Assembly: GCA_015039365.1 (NCBI GenBank)
Contig: WION01000043.1
Location: forward strand, 1-64,000
DNA: 64,000 nt
Direction of reading: 5' to 3'
Origin: Amanita rubescens
Taxonomy: Eukaryota; Basidiomycota; Agaricomycetes; Agaricales; Amanitaceae
Part shown: positions 11,369 through 21,433 of the stretch, piece by piece
Layout of the letters: each line of letters starts with the position of its first letter
Position numbering within the stretch: position 1 is the first letter of the stretch
Made by a program: the position numbers and the translations under genes
The notes under the pieces: generated by a model
What the model was told of the DNA's origin: nothing
The model's input: only the letters and a program-made list of their open reading frames with translations
Database searches by the model: none

Positions 11369-12545
11369 ATGTCGTCTCTCCTTCGTCGTATCCCCACCTT
11401 ATCATACACCATCCAAAACATCCTTATTTCTACATCGACAATAATATCGTCCGTCTCGTCTTTACTTCTTACCGCCACCGTTATTCTCCCTCTCTCCATT
11501 GTTCGAGTCATCTTGCCTAATCAAATGAAGGCGGATGCTTTGGCCTTCCAGCGGGGCACACACCCCCATGACCAACGCAAAGTCGTCCTTATCGTAGGTG
11601 CTAGTCACGGAATCGGCCGCAACGTCGTCCGAGAGTACGCCTATGAAGAGGGCACCACGATCATTGCCGTGTCCAGGTCCATGGGTGCGCCCAGCCGAGC
11701 TTATTAAACCGATAAGCTAATATATGCGAGCATATAGAAAAGTTGGAAGCTATGGTTTCTGACATCGGACCTATGCGAGCGAGTATACGTCTAGAGGCCC
11801 TTGATATGAGTGTTCTGCAAAGCAAGATTATCTGAACTACCAGTGAATGGGACTGCAAATACGGTCCCATAACTCACGTATATGCGATCAGCGCCACCTC
11901 TAATCATCTGGACAATGAGAAGCCATATGACTTGGTACGTGTCATTCTGCATTTTGACACGCTATTTATCTTGGAGGGATGGGTAGGACACTACCGTTAA
12001 TGTCAACATTGTAGCCACAGTTATGGCGTCCTACGAGTTCATGAAACCCCGGCGATATGGCACTATTGTGAGTCTCTTTTTTGCGACGGGTCCACGCTCT
12101 GACACCTGCTACAGTGCGTCGTAGGATCAGTGGCAGGATTGTTCAATCCTGCCAACATCATTTCATATTCGTCCACCAAAGCCTTCATTGAAACATTTAC
12201 GTCCTCGCTGCGAATCCTAGCTCTCGAAGATAATATTGAGGTGATCACAGTTTTCCCTGGCCTCGTTGATACACACATGACGTCCAAGATGCGAGGGCAA
12301 GGCAGCACAATTCCTGAGTATGAATTTGCGTCCGCAACAAAGAAAATGAAACGTAGGGTCGAAGGCAATGGTGTTGGTGTTATTGCATGGCCGGTCAGGC
12401 AAGCTATGGTGATGTATGCTCTCCGCGGTACGCACATTTAGGCTTTGATGAAAAACTAGATTAATCTATCTGAATAGCTCTCAATCCGATCTGCGAAGAT
12501 TTGGGTAGATACATTCATATGCGGCGGGGCTTGCTGGCAAGGTGA
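11369..12545 (+). pseudogene. Short-chain dehydrogenase with in-frame stop
   Basis: Five exons can be joined: 11369-11684, 11738-11934, 11987-12067, 12115-12427 and 12478-12545. The product starts with a membrane-anchor-like segment, then the Rossmann motif VGASHGIGR, a NIVATVMASYEFMK stretch and the catalytic YSSTK. It ends ALNPICEDLGRYI. In the second exon a TGA interrupts the frame after DMSVLQSKII, and the frame resumes at once with TTSEWDCKYGP. I found no GT-AG pair in phase that removes it. The rest is well preserved, so the stop is recent, or it is read through, or it is a sequencing error. As an intact gene it would be an NAD(P)-dependent oxidoreductase, possibly ER- or lipid-associated. 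Confidence 0.75.
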
Positions 12546-12811
12546 CCTGACCTAACAATAACCGTCGCAAATGGTTTGTTGCTTTACATTCTGGGGACTT
12601 TTTGTAGATATTGGCACGTGAAAGAATCGTGAAGGAAAGAACTTATGTTACTGGTCGCCCTAGTTGATTTTTGCGGTGGTTTTACGATTTTTGCTTCGGC
12701 GTCAAAAGGGTGTGAATTAGGCTATCGGCATTCCCACAAGAAGTTTGTCACACCTTTTAACTGCTGCGTACGCAGGCATCCATCGTTGCTTTGCTTTATC
12801 AGACGACATCA

Positions 12812-13527
12812 ATGGGTCCCAGTTCACCGCTCTACGTTATGAACCACAAAGACGACAAGTTTGACGATGTCATACATGCAGTCACTCGCTTGTTACAGCA
12901 AGGTACGACGCTCCGATCGAGCTGTACCTATGACGGTCACTGATGTGATTTCGGATTTCAGCGTTCGACGAACTGATACGATTTCTCCAGTGTATCGTAC
13001 GGTTCATCCTCCGACTGCCTCAGACGATTAAGAACATCGACTTTGAGCGACTAGGACAAGTCCTCGTCTCAGCAGGACAACATTGTAAGAGAGAAAAATA
13101 AATGCCATCACAAAACCTGTTACTAAAATAGACGTTAAAAGTGTCTCAATTTTTCATTGACCACGAGCGAGCCATTGCAGTGGTCCTGTTCATTCTTTCA
13201 AATGGACTCCTTCACTGTGTAGCGCTCAGGAATTCCAACGGAACTCAGAGAGGTGTGTTGTATATCAAGCCTCACGCGCCTGAGCTGCGCGCTGCGTAGT
13301 ACCCCTATATCCTCACATTCTTTCTTCCAGAAGGCCTACTAATGACCGCCCATCAAACTTCGCGGACATATGGAGCAGTTCATACACGATACTACCCAAG
13401 TCCCAACGACAGGTACCAACCACGTGTGACTAATCCGTTGGCATTATTCGGTTGGTTATTGATGATAGCGTCTGTTGCGCTCTTCATCGATTCCTTGCAT
13501 GAAACAAGCGGTTCTCTCAGTTTCTAG
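12812..13527 (+). CDS. Small membrane protein family, member A
   Basis: Four exons (12812-12902, 12962-13084, 13142-13252, 13331-13527) give 173 residues, and all three introns interrupt codons in phase 1. The protein has an acidic/basic N-terminus (NHKDDKFDD), an amphipathic helix (IRFLQCIVRFILRLP), FFIDHERA followed by a hydrophobic segment (IAVVLFILSNGLLHCVAL), a Tyr/Pro-rich loop and a final membrane segment (PLALFGWLLMIASVALFID). Member B next door has the same architecture and intron phases. D and E share the last two segments. I know no name or function for this family. Two membrane helices are predicted by eye. Confidence 0.7.
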
Positions 13528-13845
13528 TACTGACACGTACGTTGAGCATGTAATATAGCATGTACATTAGGCAAACAGCATCGAACTATGCAAGATTCCT
13601 TTCCAGGGTATGCTGGGGTGCGCACCGAATTTTGACTTGAAAAGCGCAGTAGGTCCACGCGTAGTTCACATGAATTGTGTTATATTACTCCTTGATTTCA
13701 TAAAGTCTAAATGACCTTCGTGTCAATGGAACATTGAGTCAAAACGATGGGACCCACAAGTTTATATACTCCCACGACATTTCCACAGCTTTTAATTGCA
13801 AGCGCCAACGTTCATTCCATCTACCAAACCGCATCAGTAGTTCCA

Positions 13846-14566
13846 ATGCCCCCGTTCTGGACTATGGACCACAGAGACGACACCTACGAGCAAATCAGAC
13901 GCGGAATTGTTCGCGTGTCACAGCAAGGTACGGCAATGATCTCACCTACGTGCATGAGATTTGGTTCGGGATGTCTGAGTGGCGTCGATTTTAAAGGCTT
14001 TGATATGGCGACGCAAATTCTGCGTCGGATCGTGCTATTCATTCTGCAACTTCCTCAAATGATCGACACCGAAGCAAGACAGGCCCTTCTCAGCGGAGAA
14101 CACGAAGGTGAGGACAATCTGTACATGCCGTATTGTCACTGAACAATGCATATTAGCGATTAAATTTGTTATTGAACATGAGCGACTCCTTGCACTGATT
14201 TTGTTCGTTTTGTCATATATGAAGATTTTTGGGACCATTCTCAACATCATCTTCTTCATTCCGCGACACATTTCACTTGTCGTCCTTTGGTGTCTTGGCT
14301 TCAGGAGAGACGGAATAGAAGATGGTACGTTGTGTTAGGCGTCTTTGCACCACTATCCTCACATTTTCTTCCCAGCTACCTTTGCTTCCAGTTACCAATC
14401 GCGCAATTATGTCGGGAATGTCCTGCCCAATAGCCCCTTTTCTAGATGTCAGTCGATAGGGGCGGCCAGGTTCCGAGTACCTGTTAACGAGGAGCTGGTC
14501 AGCTGGGTGTTTTGGATAGCATCTATCTGCCTCTATGCAGATTATTTGTATCGGCAGCAGGCATAA
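13846..14566 (+). CDS. Small membrane protein family, member B
   Basis: Four exons (13846-13927, 13997-14107, 14157-14324, 14376-14566) give 183 residues, all introns in phase 1. N-terminus MPPFWTMDHRDD aligns with member A. It is followed by ILRRIVLFILQLP, FVIEHERLLALILFVLSY, a second hydrophobic run (ILNIIFFIPRHISLVVLW), a loop, and a last membrane helix (ELVSWVFWIASICLYADY). It lies 318 bp downstream of A in the same orientation and is clearly a tandem paralogue. The stretch FGTILNIIFFIPRHI corresponds to FKICYIVFYNFPKAI in D. Function unknown. A broken partial copy lies at 16926-17430. Confidence 0.7.
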
Positions 14567-14692
14567 TGTCAATTTACACTGTGAAGAATTCCACCCACCT
14601 TTTTAAAGAAACCAAGGGAGCAAACGCGCGGAGTTTTGTCCACCTTTTTTGTACCGAACAGTCATAGTACGTAAGACCTCCCAAACCCTCAC

Positions 14693-15563
14693 CTACAAAA
14701 GAGCCCAATCATCCGGTTTCGTTGCCTTTCGTAACTTCTCCATTAAATCCTTATCAGTCCTAACCTGCTCCCGATAATATCGAACGAATGGAAGCAACTC
14801 TCCTTTACTCTTGCCTCCGTACACATCGAATTCGATGGTCATGTCATTGTCAGCCAGCCATACGACCATGAAATCGAGATCTCTTCTATCGGAACGTCGT
14901 TTAGACACTGCCTTTGGATATGTGGAGTCACGATTTTGATACCACCGCTTTATCTTGGTAAGTAAAAGGACCCCGGGGTGCAGGATTTCAATCTCTACGA
15001 AGAACACTTATAAGAGGGGAACATATGTAAAGGGCATGGCCTACGCAGTCCTGATTCGTGCGGAATTTTGACTGTGGGCCCCACAACGGTGGGAAGACCC
15101 AACGATCCAGTTGAGAGCGTTTCAATCAAGACGTTGTCTTTGCTTGCCCGAACTAGCTCTTCACCAGTTAGATTGTCTTTGAGTTCCTGTATTTCTCGAT
15201 TCACACCCTGTATGATTTGAAACGAAAAATAACCTGCCTTTACGAAGTAGAGCTTCAAGCCCACAGAAGCAAATTGATTGTTACAATCTAATATCTTCTG
15301 GCGCAAACCCTCCATTGTCAAGCTTTTCGTGTCAATAAGCACATCGATATCGTGGATAGAGATTAGATAGGGGTACGGGGAAGACCTGTCGTAAGACTTA
15401 TCTGGGTGGGGCGAGAGCTGCCAAGTAGCGACCACGCAAATCCACCAATATACGCATGAGGGCACCCCAGGTGTTGGAGATACGCTGATAGATATGCGGC
15501 GGCTTTAAAATGGTCGAGTTGAGATGTTGTGATTGAAATTATGTTCGACCGTGGCGTGCTCAT
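14693..15563 (-). CDS. Nucleotidyltransferase-fold protein
   Basis: Three exons (15402-15563, 15045-15351, 14693-15006) give 260 residues. The N-terminus has the nucleotidyltransferase signature: a Gly-Gly loop (AYIGGFAWSLLGSSRPTQ) followed by the paired metal-binding acids DIDVLID, as in minimal NTases and AbiEii-like proteins. Typical lengths for these fungal stand-alone domains are 230-300 residues. The C-terminal exon has LLLTKIKRW, usual in this fold, and a basic SKRRSDRRDLDF stretch. The two halves of the signature are joined only if the first intron is AT-AC (see 15352-15401). The ATG at 15563 is the first that keeps the conserved N-terminus. Substrate unknown. GACGCGTGAC lies about 25 bp upstream. 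Confidence 0.8.
15352..15401 (-). other. Putative U2-type AT-AC intron in the NTase gene
   Basis: On the minus strand this 50-nt segment begins ATAAGTC and ends CTATCCAC, with a CTAAT branch-like site about 10 nt from the 3' end. Removing it fuses SSRPTQ to DIDVLID in frame, the exact expected NTase motif. No GT-AG pair nearby gives a continuous frame. ATAAGT matches a normal U2-type donor except for A at +1, as in the rare U2-dependent AT-AC introns. Confidence 0.7.
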
Positions 15564-15587
15564 AGTACGAGTCCAAGTGTGACGCGC

Positions 15588-15597
15588 GACGCGTGAC
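15588..15597. promoter_or_regulatory. GACGCGTGAC element
   Basis: One of several GACGCGTGAY copies in the window, about 25 bp before the NTase start codon. It may act in 5'UTR or core promoter. Factor unknown. Confidence 0.3.
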
Positions 15598-15849
15598 GTA
15601 GAATACATGTCAACATCTCAGATAACGTGCAGCCACGTTGCACCTCTTAAACAGAACAACGATGACATTCTGCGTCGCGAACCTGCGGAAGTGGTGGACA
15701 TGGCATTGGGAAAATTACAAACAGCAGGCATAGTTATGCTAGAGTGGCTGGCTTTGCTTTACCGCAGGATGAATGTTCCTGTTATCATAAAGGGACGTAT
15801 TTTCATTTCTATGCCCGTTCCAATGGTAATATCGAGAATTTCTTAATAG

Positions 15850-16464
15850 AACTATTCATACCTCGTGCCAGACGAGCAGCTAGACAAAGCCTCCGCCCTT
15901 CTCTCTTCAATGGGCCTCCCCCTTTCGCCCCACTCGACGCTTCTTCTGATGACAGACGGGGACTTTCAAGCCAAAGCGCGCCTCCATCGGATCACCATTT
16001 GGACCTTGCCTTCGTCTGTACAGCATCTGGCCCTCTATCCGCAATCATTTTCTACCCTTGACGACTCGGAACTCGAAGAAATGCCGCCTTCCCACCTCTC
16101 TACTACCTCATCCCTATGTAAATCGATCCGTGTACCTTCTCCACCAGCGGTCTACGCGTCAATCTTTCGCTTGTTGCTTCGTTACCCAAAACATTGCGCC
16201 ACAACAACTGTACTTCTGTCGGATCTATCGGAACTTATCGGATACGATCTCCTTGGCTTGGAGGATGGATATTTGGATCCATACGATGAAGAAGCGTTAG
16301 CTGCAGTGGGGCTGAACCAGAGGTTGAAGCACGGTGCCAAGATTGTATCGCAATGGGGAATTGACGGCGCTTGGCGCCCAGGTGAAGAATGGATAGGAGA
16401 TGCACTGGCTGCGGTCGTTGCAGGGACAGGGGATCTCCAGTGTCTTCCTTGTAAGGAAGAGTAA
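15850..16464 (+). CDS. Conserved fungal protein of unknown function, 5' end unresolved
   Basis: A long protein-like frame starts after an acceptor (TTCTTAATAG) and reads NYSYLVPDEQLDKASALLSS, then SPHSTLLLMTDGDFQAKARL, a variable linker, LLRYPKHCATTTVLLSDLSE, LIGYDLLGLEDGYLDP and WRPGEEWIGDALAAVVAGTG. It probably ends through a splice near 16440 (GATCTCCAG then GTGTCTTC), so the stop at 16462 may not be used. No ATG lies in frame before 15850. The small ORF at 15607-15846 may hold an upstream exon, but no donor joined in phase. It is divergent from the NTase gene. I cannot name a function; it may be 5'-truncated. Confidence 0.5.
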   Translation, partial: NYSYLVPDEQLDKASALLSSMGLPLSPHSTLLLMTDGDFQAKARLHRITIWTLPSSVQHLALYPQSFSTLDDSELEEMPPSHLSTTSSLCKSIRVPSPPAVYASIFRLLLRYPKHCATTTVLLSDLSELIGYDLLGLEDGYLDPYDEEALAAVGLNQRLKHGAKIVSQWGIDGAWRPGEEWIGDALAAVVAGTGDLQCLPCKEE

Positions 16465-16619
16465 CCCGGGGCCTTTTGTGGTAGGTCGTCCTTCGTCAAG
16501 CCTATTACGACCTTTAGTTGATGTTTGTGGTGTGCTTCTAGGCAGTTTACCTATCAACGTCGTACGGGAGACCGGCATGGTATATTTCAGATAAACCTGA
16601 TCGCGTACTCGCACCCACT

Positions 16620-16722
16620 TTGAGCATGAGTCCGTCAAGATTCGATCGAGATTCAACATCATCGTTCCTTTGATACGATCATTCCGTTGGCGTGCGGCAC
16701 GCGCCGACGCCCTACGGATCAT
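16620..16722 (+). repeat. Short coding-like repeat, copy 1 (partner near 19120-19210)
   Basis: Contains GTCAAGATTCGATCG followed by a frame reading NIIVPLIRSFRWRAARADAL, then a GTAAGT donor-like site. The stretch at 19120-19210 matches (GTCAAGATTCGATCG, ATCATCATTCCTTTGAT), but there the frame stops early. It looks like an exon fragment of an unknown gene present twice. Confidence 0.45.
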
Positions 16723-16770
16723 ATCATCTGTAAGTCAATATCATGCAGTATGCAAAAACGTTGTTTATAT

Positions 16771-16925
16771 GAGAGTAGTAAGTACATGCAATGTACAAAT
16801 AGTACAATATATGCCCATATAAAAAAATGAGATGAGTAATCGGTTATGTAGAAGGAAAAAAAATTGGTAATGCAGGATCCGGTCAGTTGTGCAAGAAAGG
16901 GGGCAAGGAACCTTGACTTGAGTGA
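16771..16925. repeat. Duplicated non-coding block (partner 21044-21207)
   Basis: About 155-165 bp nearly identical to 21044-21207 (AGTAGTAAGTACATGCAATG, TAGTACAATATATGCCCATA, TGAGTAATCGGTTA and GGTCAGTTGTGCAAGAA), differing mainly by small indels. It abuts the broken family copy C. Confidence 0.8.
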
Positions 16926-17430
16926 ACTCCTTGACTGTGTAGCGCTCAGGAATTCCAGCAGAACCCAGAGAGGCGTGTTGTATCAAGCCTCACACCAACA
17001 TTTATCCCATTTACCAAACCGCCTCAGTAGTTCCAATGCGCCCGTTCTGGACTATGAATCACAGAGACGACACCTAGGAGCAATTCAGAATTGTTCGCGT
17101 ACAGCAAGGTACGACATCTCACCTATGTGCAGATTTGGTCCAGGACGTCTGAGTGGCGTCAATATTAAGGCTTTGGTATGGCGACGCAAATCCTGCGTCA
17201 GATCGTGTTGTTCATTCTGCAACTTCCTCAAATGATCGGAAACATCGACACCGAACAAGCAAGACAGGCTCTTCTCAACGGAGAACACGAGGGCCGTATT
17301 GTCACTGAAAATGCACATGATTAACGATTAAATTTGTCCTTCCCCTTGCGCTGATTTTGTTCGTTTTGTCATATACGATGATATTTGGGACCATTCTCGG
17401 CACAATCTTCTTCATTCCGCGACACATTAA
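16926..17430 (+). pseudogene. Small membrane protein family, broken mosaic copy C
   Basis: The first 65 bp match the end of exon 3 and the following intron of member A (13203-13273). From about 16996 the sequence matches member B from 13805 to about 14270. The reading frame is broken: after the ATG at 17054 the codons give NHRDDT and then TAG at 17075-17077, where B has TAC. Several indels follow, and the last exon is missing. The junction of A-like and B-like sequence suggests unequal recombination between the two tandem genes, followed by insertion here next to a block copied from 21 kb. Confidence 0.8.
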
Positions 17431-18184
17431 GTGGAATGGGTGCTAAGAAGGTTGGGCCGATGATTGAAATCGCCGCAAAACCGTGTTGAGTTGACAACCG
17501 TGTATGAAATGTAACGCGTAACTCCGTGACAGGCTATCACAGTCGACCCTGATCAGCGTTGATCTTGTCCGCGTCTTGGTTCACCCGATTTTTCTTCTCA
17601 AAGCCGCAAAAAACGAAGGACTCTTTACCGTAACCCTAAATGAGCCATATCCCTCACCGTTTGGAACGCTTCCAGGCGCGAAAAATAAGTAGCGCAACCA
17701 AGCGATACTGTTCACTTTTTTACAAGCCACAGGCCCCATCCCTCGGAGAAGCAGAGCAACCATCGATATCAATCTGCGAATAGCGGTTGAGCCGTAGTTC
17801 GACTTTTGTGATCTCATTTCACTCCTTTTTCGGCTTATCTTCGGTCAGAAGGCGTTAAAGCGTATGGTGTATCTTGGCCCAGTGTGATCTATTTATTGGT
17901 CAGCTAATCGTGCTTAGCTTACCCCACAATAAACGATCCCTTTCAGCTGCTCTGCTACCATATTAGGGCTTTTTGCCGCAGGTCAACGTCCGAGGAACCA
18001 CGGAGTTATTGTGATTTGGGGAAAACCACGATAGCTGCAAGTCAGCGACAGTATTTTTAGGTCCCATTATTACTTTCTTCCCATGCCAATCAGCATAAAA
18101 TACGTTGTGAAACAGCAGAATTATTCGCTTCGTGTAACCTCACGCCTCCAATCCCGCTCATTGTGGTACCTCTTGTCCGCAACG

Positions 18185-18771
18185 ATGAAGGGTTTGCTAG
18201 AATGTGTAATACAAAGTGGTACGAACATTTATTTGCTTTTGCCTAGACGTTACTGGATATGTTTTAGTTTATCACATAGTTTCAAAAAATCCTCGCTACA
18301 CGGCATTAGTCTTGATGTTATGGTCACTTAACCCATCCATGCCCTTCAAAATATGCTATATCGTATTCTACAATTTCCCAAAAGCCATTCTTCTTCACAT
18401 TATCAGTTGTTTCAAATCGAACGACTCGTCCCAACAAAACGGCATGGCACTTCCGGTTATCACATATCTTTACCATTGCTGATGGCTATTCAGACCCCTG
18501 TACTATGACCGAACGTCGCTCACTGCTGCACGAACATAGTCCATCTGGTCGTTATTTCGCAACGCATCAATCCTACAATACTCCGGCTGATCCATATGAC
18601 TTTGATATTGAAGACCAAAACATAGTCGGCGACAGCACTGTGCTGTGTTTCATCGACGTGATTACAAAGTGGATTAGCATGCAAATGTTTTTTGCAGCTC
18701 TGGTCATCTTCATCAGGTCTTTTCGCGTGCCGGCTGATGTACCTAGCCGCGTACCAAAAAATGTCTTCTAA
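18185..18771 (+). CDS. Small membrane protein family, member D
   Basis: Three exons (18185-18218, 18268-18405, 18494-18771) give 149 residues, both introns in phase 1. The start MKGLLECVIQS is followed by VYHIVSKNPRYTALVLMLWS, which aligns with VYNSAADHPRYTALILLIWS of member E at the same intron position. FKICYIVFYNFPKAILLHII follows as a second hydrophobic segment, then a loop and a final membrane helix (ITKWISMQMFFAALVIFIRS). The second intron donor (GTTGTT) is weak, so that boundary is uncertain. An ATG at 18083 would add 34 residues but lacks support from E. Function unknown. Confidence 0.55.
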
Positions 18772-19267
18772 ATTATTTGTTTGGTATTGACATTGACTGA
18801 TACTAGCGTAACCGAAGATTCCAACATTCCTGGAAGCGAGTAAGTAGTTCCCCGTCATATTTGGAGACGATGGCAAATTCCGAAGCCAAATATAACCCGG
18901 CACGACTGCTTCTACTCGCACGACCCACATCTATTTAGCAATCTGACATTGCCCAGAAAAGGCTTTGAAGTACTTATTCAATGTGATGCGAAGCTACATT
19001 GCCAACGATCTGATGGCAGCCAGAGGTCATGGATTGGTATTCCAACAATGAGGCTTTGGTATTGTAGCTCTATCGAATCATCCAATGAACCGCAGGGCCT
19101 TAATAATTCTCGCTGCTTAAGTGGCAGCGCGTCAAGATTCGATCGGGATTTAGCATCATCATTCCTTTGATCGCACGCCTATGATCATTCCAATTGCTTG
19201 GGTGGCGTGCCAATGACGGAATTCTACTGTTACAAACTAGTGTTTAAGACTACACGGCAATGACACT
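18772..19267. other. Intergenic, with second copy of a short coding-like repeat
   Basis: Holds a degraded copy (about 19120-19210) of the sequence at 16620-16710. No intact gene is seen. Confidence 0.4.
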
Positions 19268-19783
19268 CTAACTGCCTTCCCTGCACCAACCATCGCTGTC
19301 GGTGATGTAGTCAAGAAGTCCAGAGGGTTGCCTCTGGCCGCCTTTGTTGGTAGCGGTGTCAGCGTAATGGCACGACCTGTACATCGAGCAAGTCAGCTCC
19401 GTGCTGCCATTCTGCGAAAAACCGTTAGATCGCGTCAACTTGTACCAAAAAAGGGAATACAGCCAACCTTGCCGTTGACATCGTAGTAAGCTGAGGGAAA
19501 TTCAGTGTCGTACATATTCGTGTAGAGGAAATCGGCTTACTGTTGACAAAGCCACACTTGAAGTCACTGACATCATCGCAAGCCGTGAAACAAGCTTAAT
19601 CACAAGTCAACATCGAACAAAAGAATATAGAGTCACAGCCTTACCCTCGGGGTTTGGGACAAGTGTATAAGTGAGATAGTCAGGAGCCACTGTAGCTGCG
19701 TCGAGGTTGGAGAAAGTGGAAAGGTAATAGGCTGACGCCGCAGTGGCAGCACCGAGAGCGAGGATGAGCGAAGCGAAGCGCAT
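19268..19783 (-). CDS. Small secreted Cys-rich protein (apple/PAN-like)
   Basis: Start ATG at 19783, stop TAG at 19268-19270, four exons. A signal peptide is evident (MRFASLILALGAATAASA). The mature protein reads CFTACDDVSDFKCGFVN, then YYDVNGKNGS, LTCSMYRSCH, TATNKGGQ, LLDYITDSDGWC. This follows a pattern I associate with small secreted apple/PAN-like proteins of mushrooms: a CxxxC cluster, FVNxYYDVNGK, TCS, and a C-terminal SDGWC. The first intron begins at 19644 (GTAAGG). The others are short and give a continuous frame (VNTYYDVNGK). Likely extracellular, about 110 residues. Function not known. A 74-bp direct duplication lies about 90-240 bp upstream. Confidence 0.75.
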
Positions 19784-19872
19784 TGCAAATGTAGACTGTA
19801 GGCGAAAAGACGCGAGTCTGAGGTTGACGTCTTGCGCACCAGGTTAAATACCTCTGTTGCTTACATATGTTC

Positions 19873-20022
19873 AATTGCTATCGTGACTCCCGGACCGTTC
19901 ACCACTCAAATCAGAGAGCTAGGAACGCCTAAATGTCGTTCCGTTTAATTGCTATCGTGACTCCCGGACCGTTCGCGACTCAAATCGGAGAGCTAAGAGC
20001 GCCCAAATGTCATTTCCCGAAC
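19873..20022. repeat. 74-bp tandem duplication upstream of the secreted protein gene
   Basis: AATTGCTATCGTGACTCCCG starts at 19873 and again at 19947. Both units continue through GACCGTTC, CTCAAATC, GAGAGCTA and CAAATGTC / TAAATGTC. It is the only obvious structure in the promoter region of the gene starting at 19783. Confidence 0.8.
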
Positions 20023-21433
20023 ATATGCAGGTCGCTCTCACTCGCATACCATGACTGCGATACATGACTTGAAAATCCAATCAATCATAATCCTTCATCG
20101 CCTTCGTTGTGCTTAAGTCTGTAAAACATGTTTGTCGGCCTTGGCATAAATTTCAAATCTCCTGGATATTCTATCCTGAGTGAATGATTGTTCAAAATCC
20201 ACAGGTGACGTACCGGACATTGACATTGGCGTGACGTTAGGTCCCCTGACCGCTGACCATTAGAGAGACGTGAACATCTGAACGTCGAATCCATTTATAT
20301 ACCATGTGAAGTTTGCTTACAGTCTTACAGGCTAGTTTCGTAATTCCATCGTTTGTAATCGCGGTGGCCGTAAGTATCTCCCCTTGATTGAAACGAACCG
20401 AGGGTCAAACAAGATATCGGTCCAGATTCTACCGAACTTGGAATCCTGTTTCTGTTGCGCGGTCCACATCCAACCGCAACCCATACCACTGTGAGCCATG
20501 TCTCTTCCATCTCAGGCGATGTCCGCTGATAAAGATCCAGAAAGTAGATATCAAATTCGACATGAATGTGGGTACGATGTCGTACGTGAGCGAATGGGGG
20601 AACTGAAACGGGTGATAGGTGCTCAGATCTTTGTGTGTTTTGTTATCTACGCATTTTGGGGAAAGGATCATTCACGAGAGGAAATGAGATATGGGTCCTT
20701 GAGTCAAAACGGATGGGCGAAGCTCCGGGAGGGACTCCCGGCCCGAAACCCTAGGGGTTGACAAAGCGAGCTGTGAGAGTGGGCGGGTACCGAGCAGGTC
20801 AGCCTTTCGACTTTCGACAGTGGGCGGGGAAGATGTCTGAAGGGCAGCTGCGGGTGGGGCGCGAAAAGGTTCGGGGGCTGCTGTAACGCAACCGAGCAGC
20901 TCTAATGGCGCGTCACGAGAGCGAGAGGCTGGAGTCAGTCACGCGGGTCGAGATGGCAGGAAAGAGAGTGTAGACCGTGGCACTTCGCTATAACATCTGT
21001 CAGTTAAATTGTATCGTGCAGGAGGCAAAAAACTTGTGTATAGGAGAGTAGTAAGTACATGCAATGTACAGATAGTACAATATATGCCCATATGCAATTG
21101 TAAAAAAAAGAGAGATGAGTAATCGGTTAGAAGGAAAAAAAAATGGTAATGCAGGATTCGGTCAGTTGTGCAAGAAGGGGGGGAAAGAGGAACCTTGAGT
21201 TGAGTGACAACCTCTGCCGACCGCGACCAGGAGGGTAGAATGGGAGAAAAAATCCGATGGACAGATCGTCCTCCTACCAGACCCAAAATAAGTTCTACAA
21301 ACGTGAGAATAAGAAAAAAGGAAAAGAAAAATTGAAATCACCCCTTGGTAAATTTATCGCAACAAGTCAGTGCCAAAGCGGAATGCGGATTAAAACCCAG
21401 TCGAACGGCGTTGCGTGATGTCGATGTCCTCAA
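20023..21433. other. Intergenic region, no gene supported
   Basis: Open frames (for example plus strand 20498-20761) show no domain, signal peptide or splice partners. Includes the source copy (21044-21207) of the block also found at 16771-16925, which lies just downstream of ATG13 and may be its 3' flank. Confidence 0.45.

Noticed and set aside
15607..15846. ORF as a sixth membrane-family member
   Set aside because: NDDILRR...VVDMALGKLQ and LEWLALLYRR weakly resemble members A and B, but no splice join or second membrane segment was found. Too weak to call.
15744..16061. Alternative frame at 15744-16061
   Set aside because: Competes with the much more protein-like frame of the unknown-function gene at 15850-16464; Ser/Pro/Arg-rich shadow frame.
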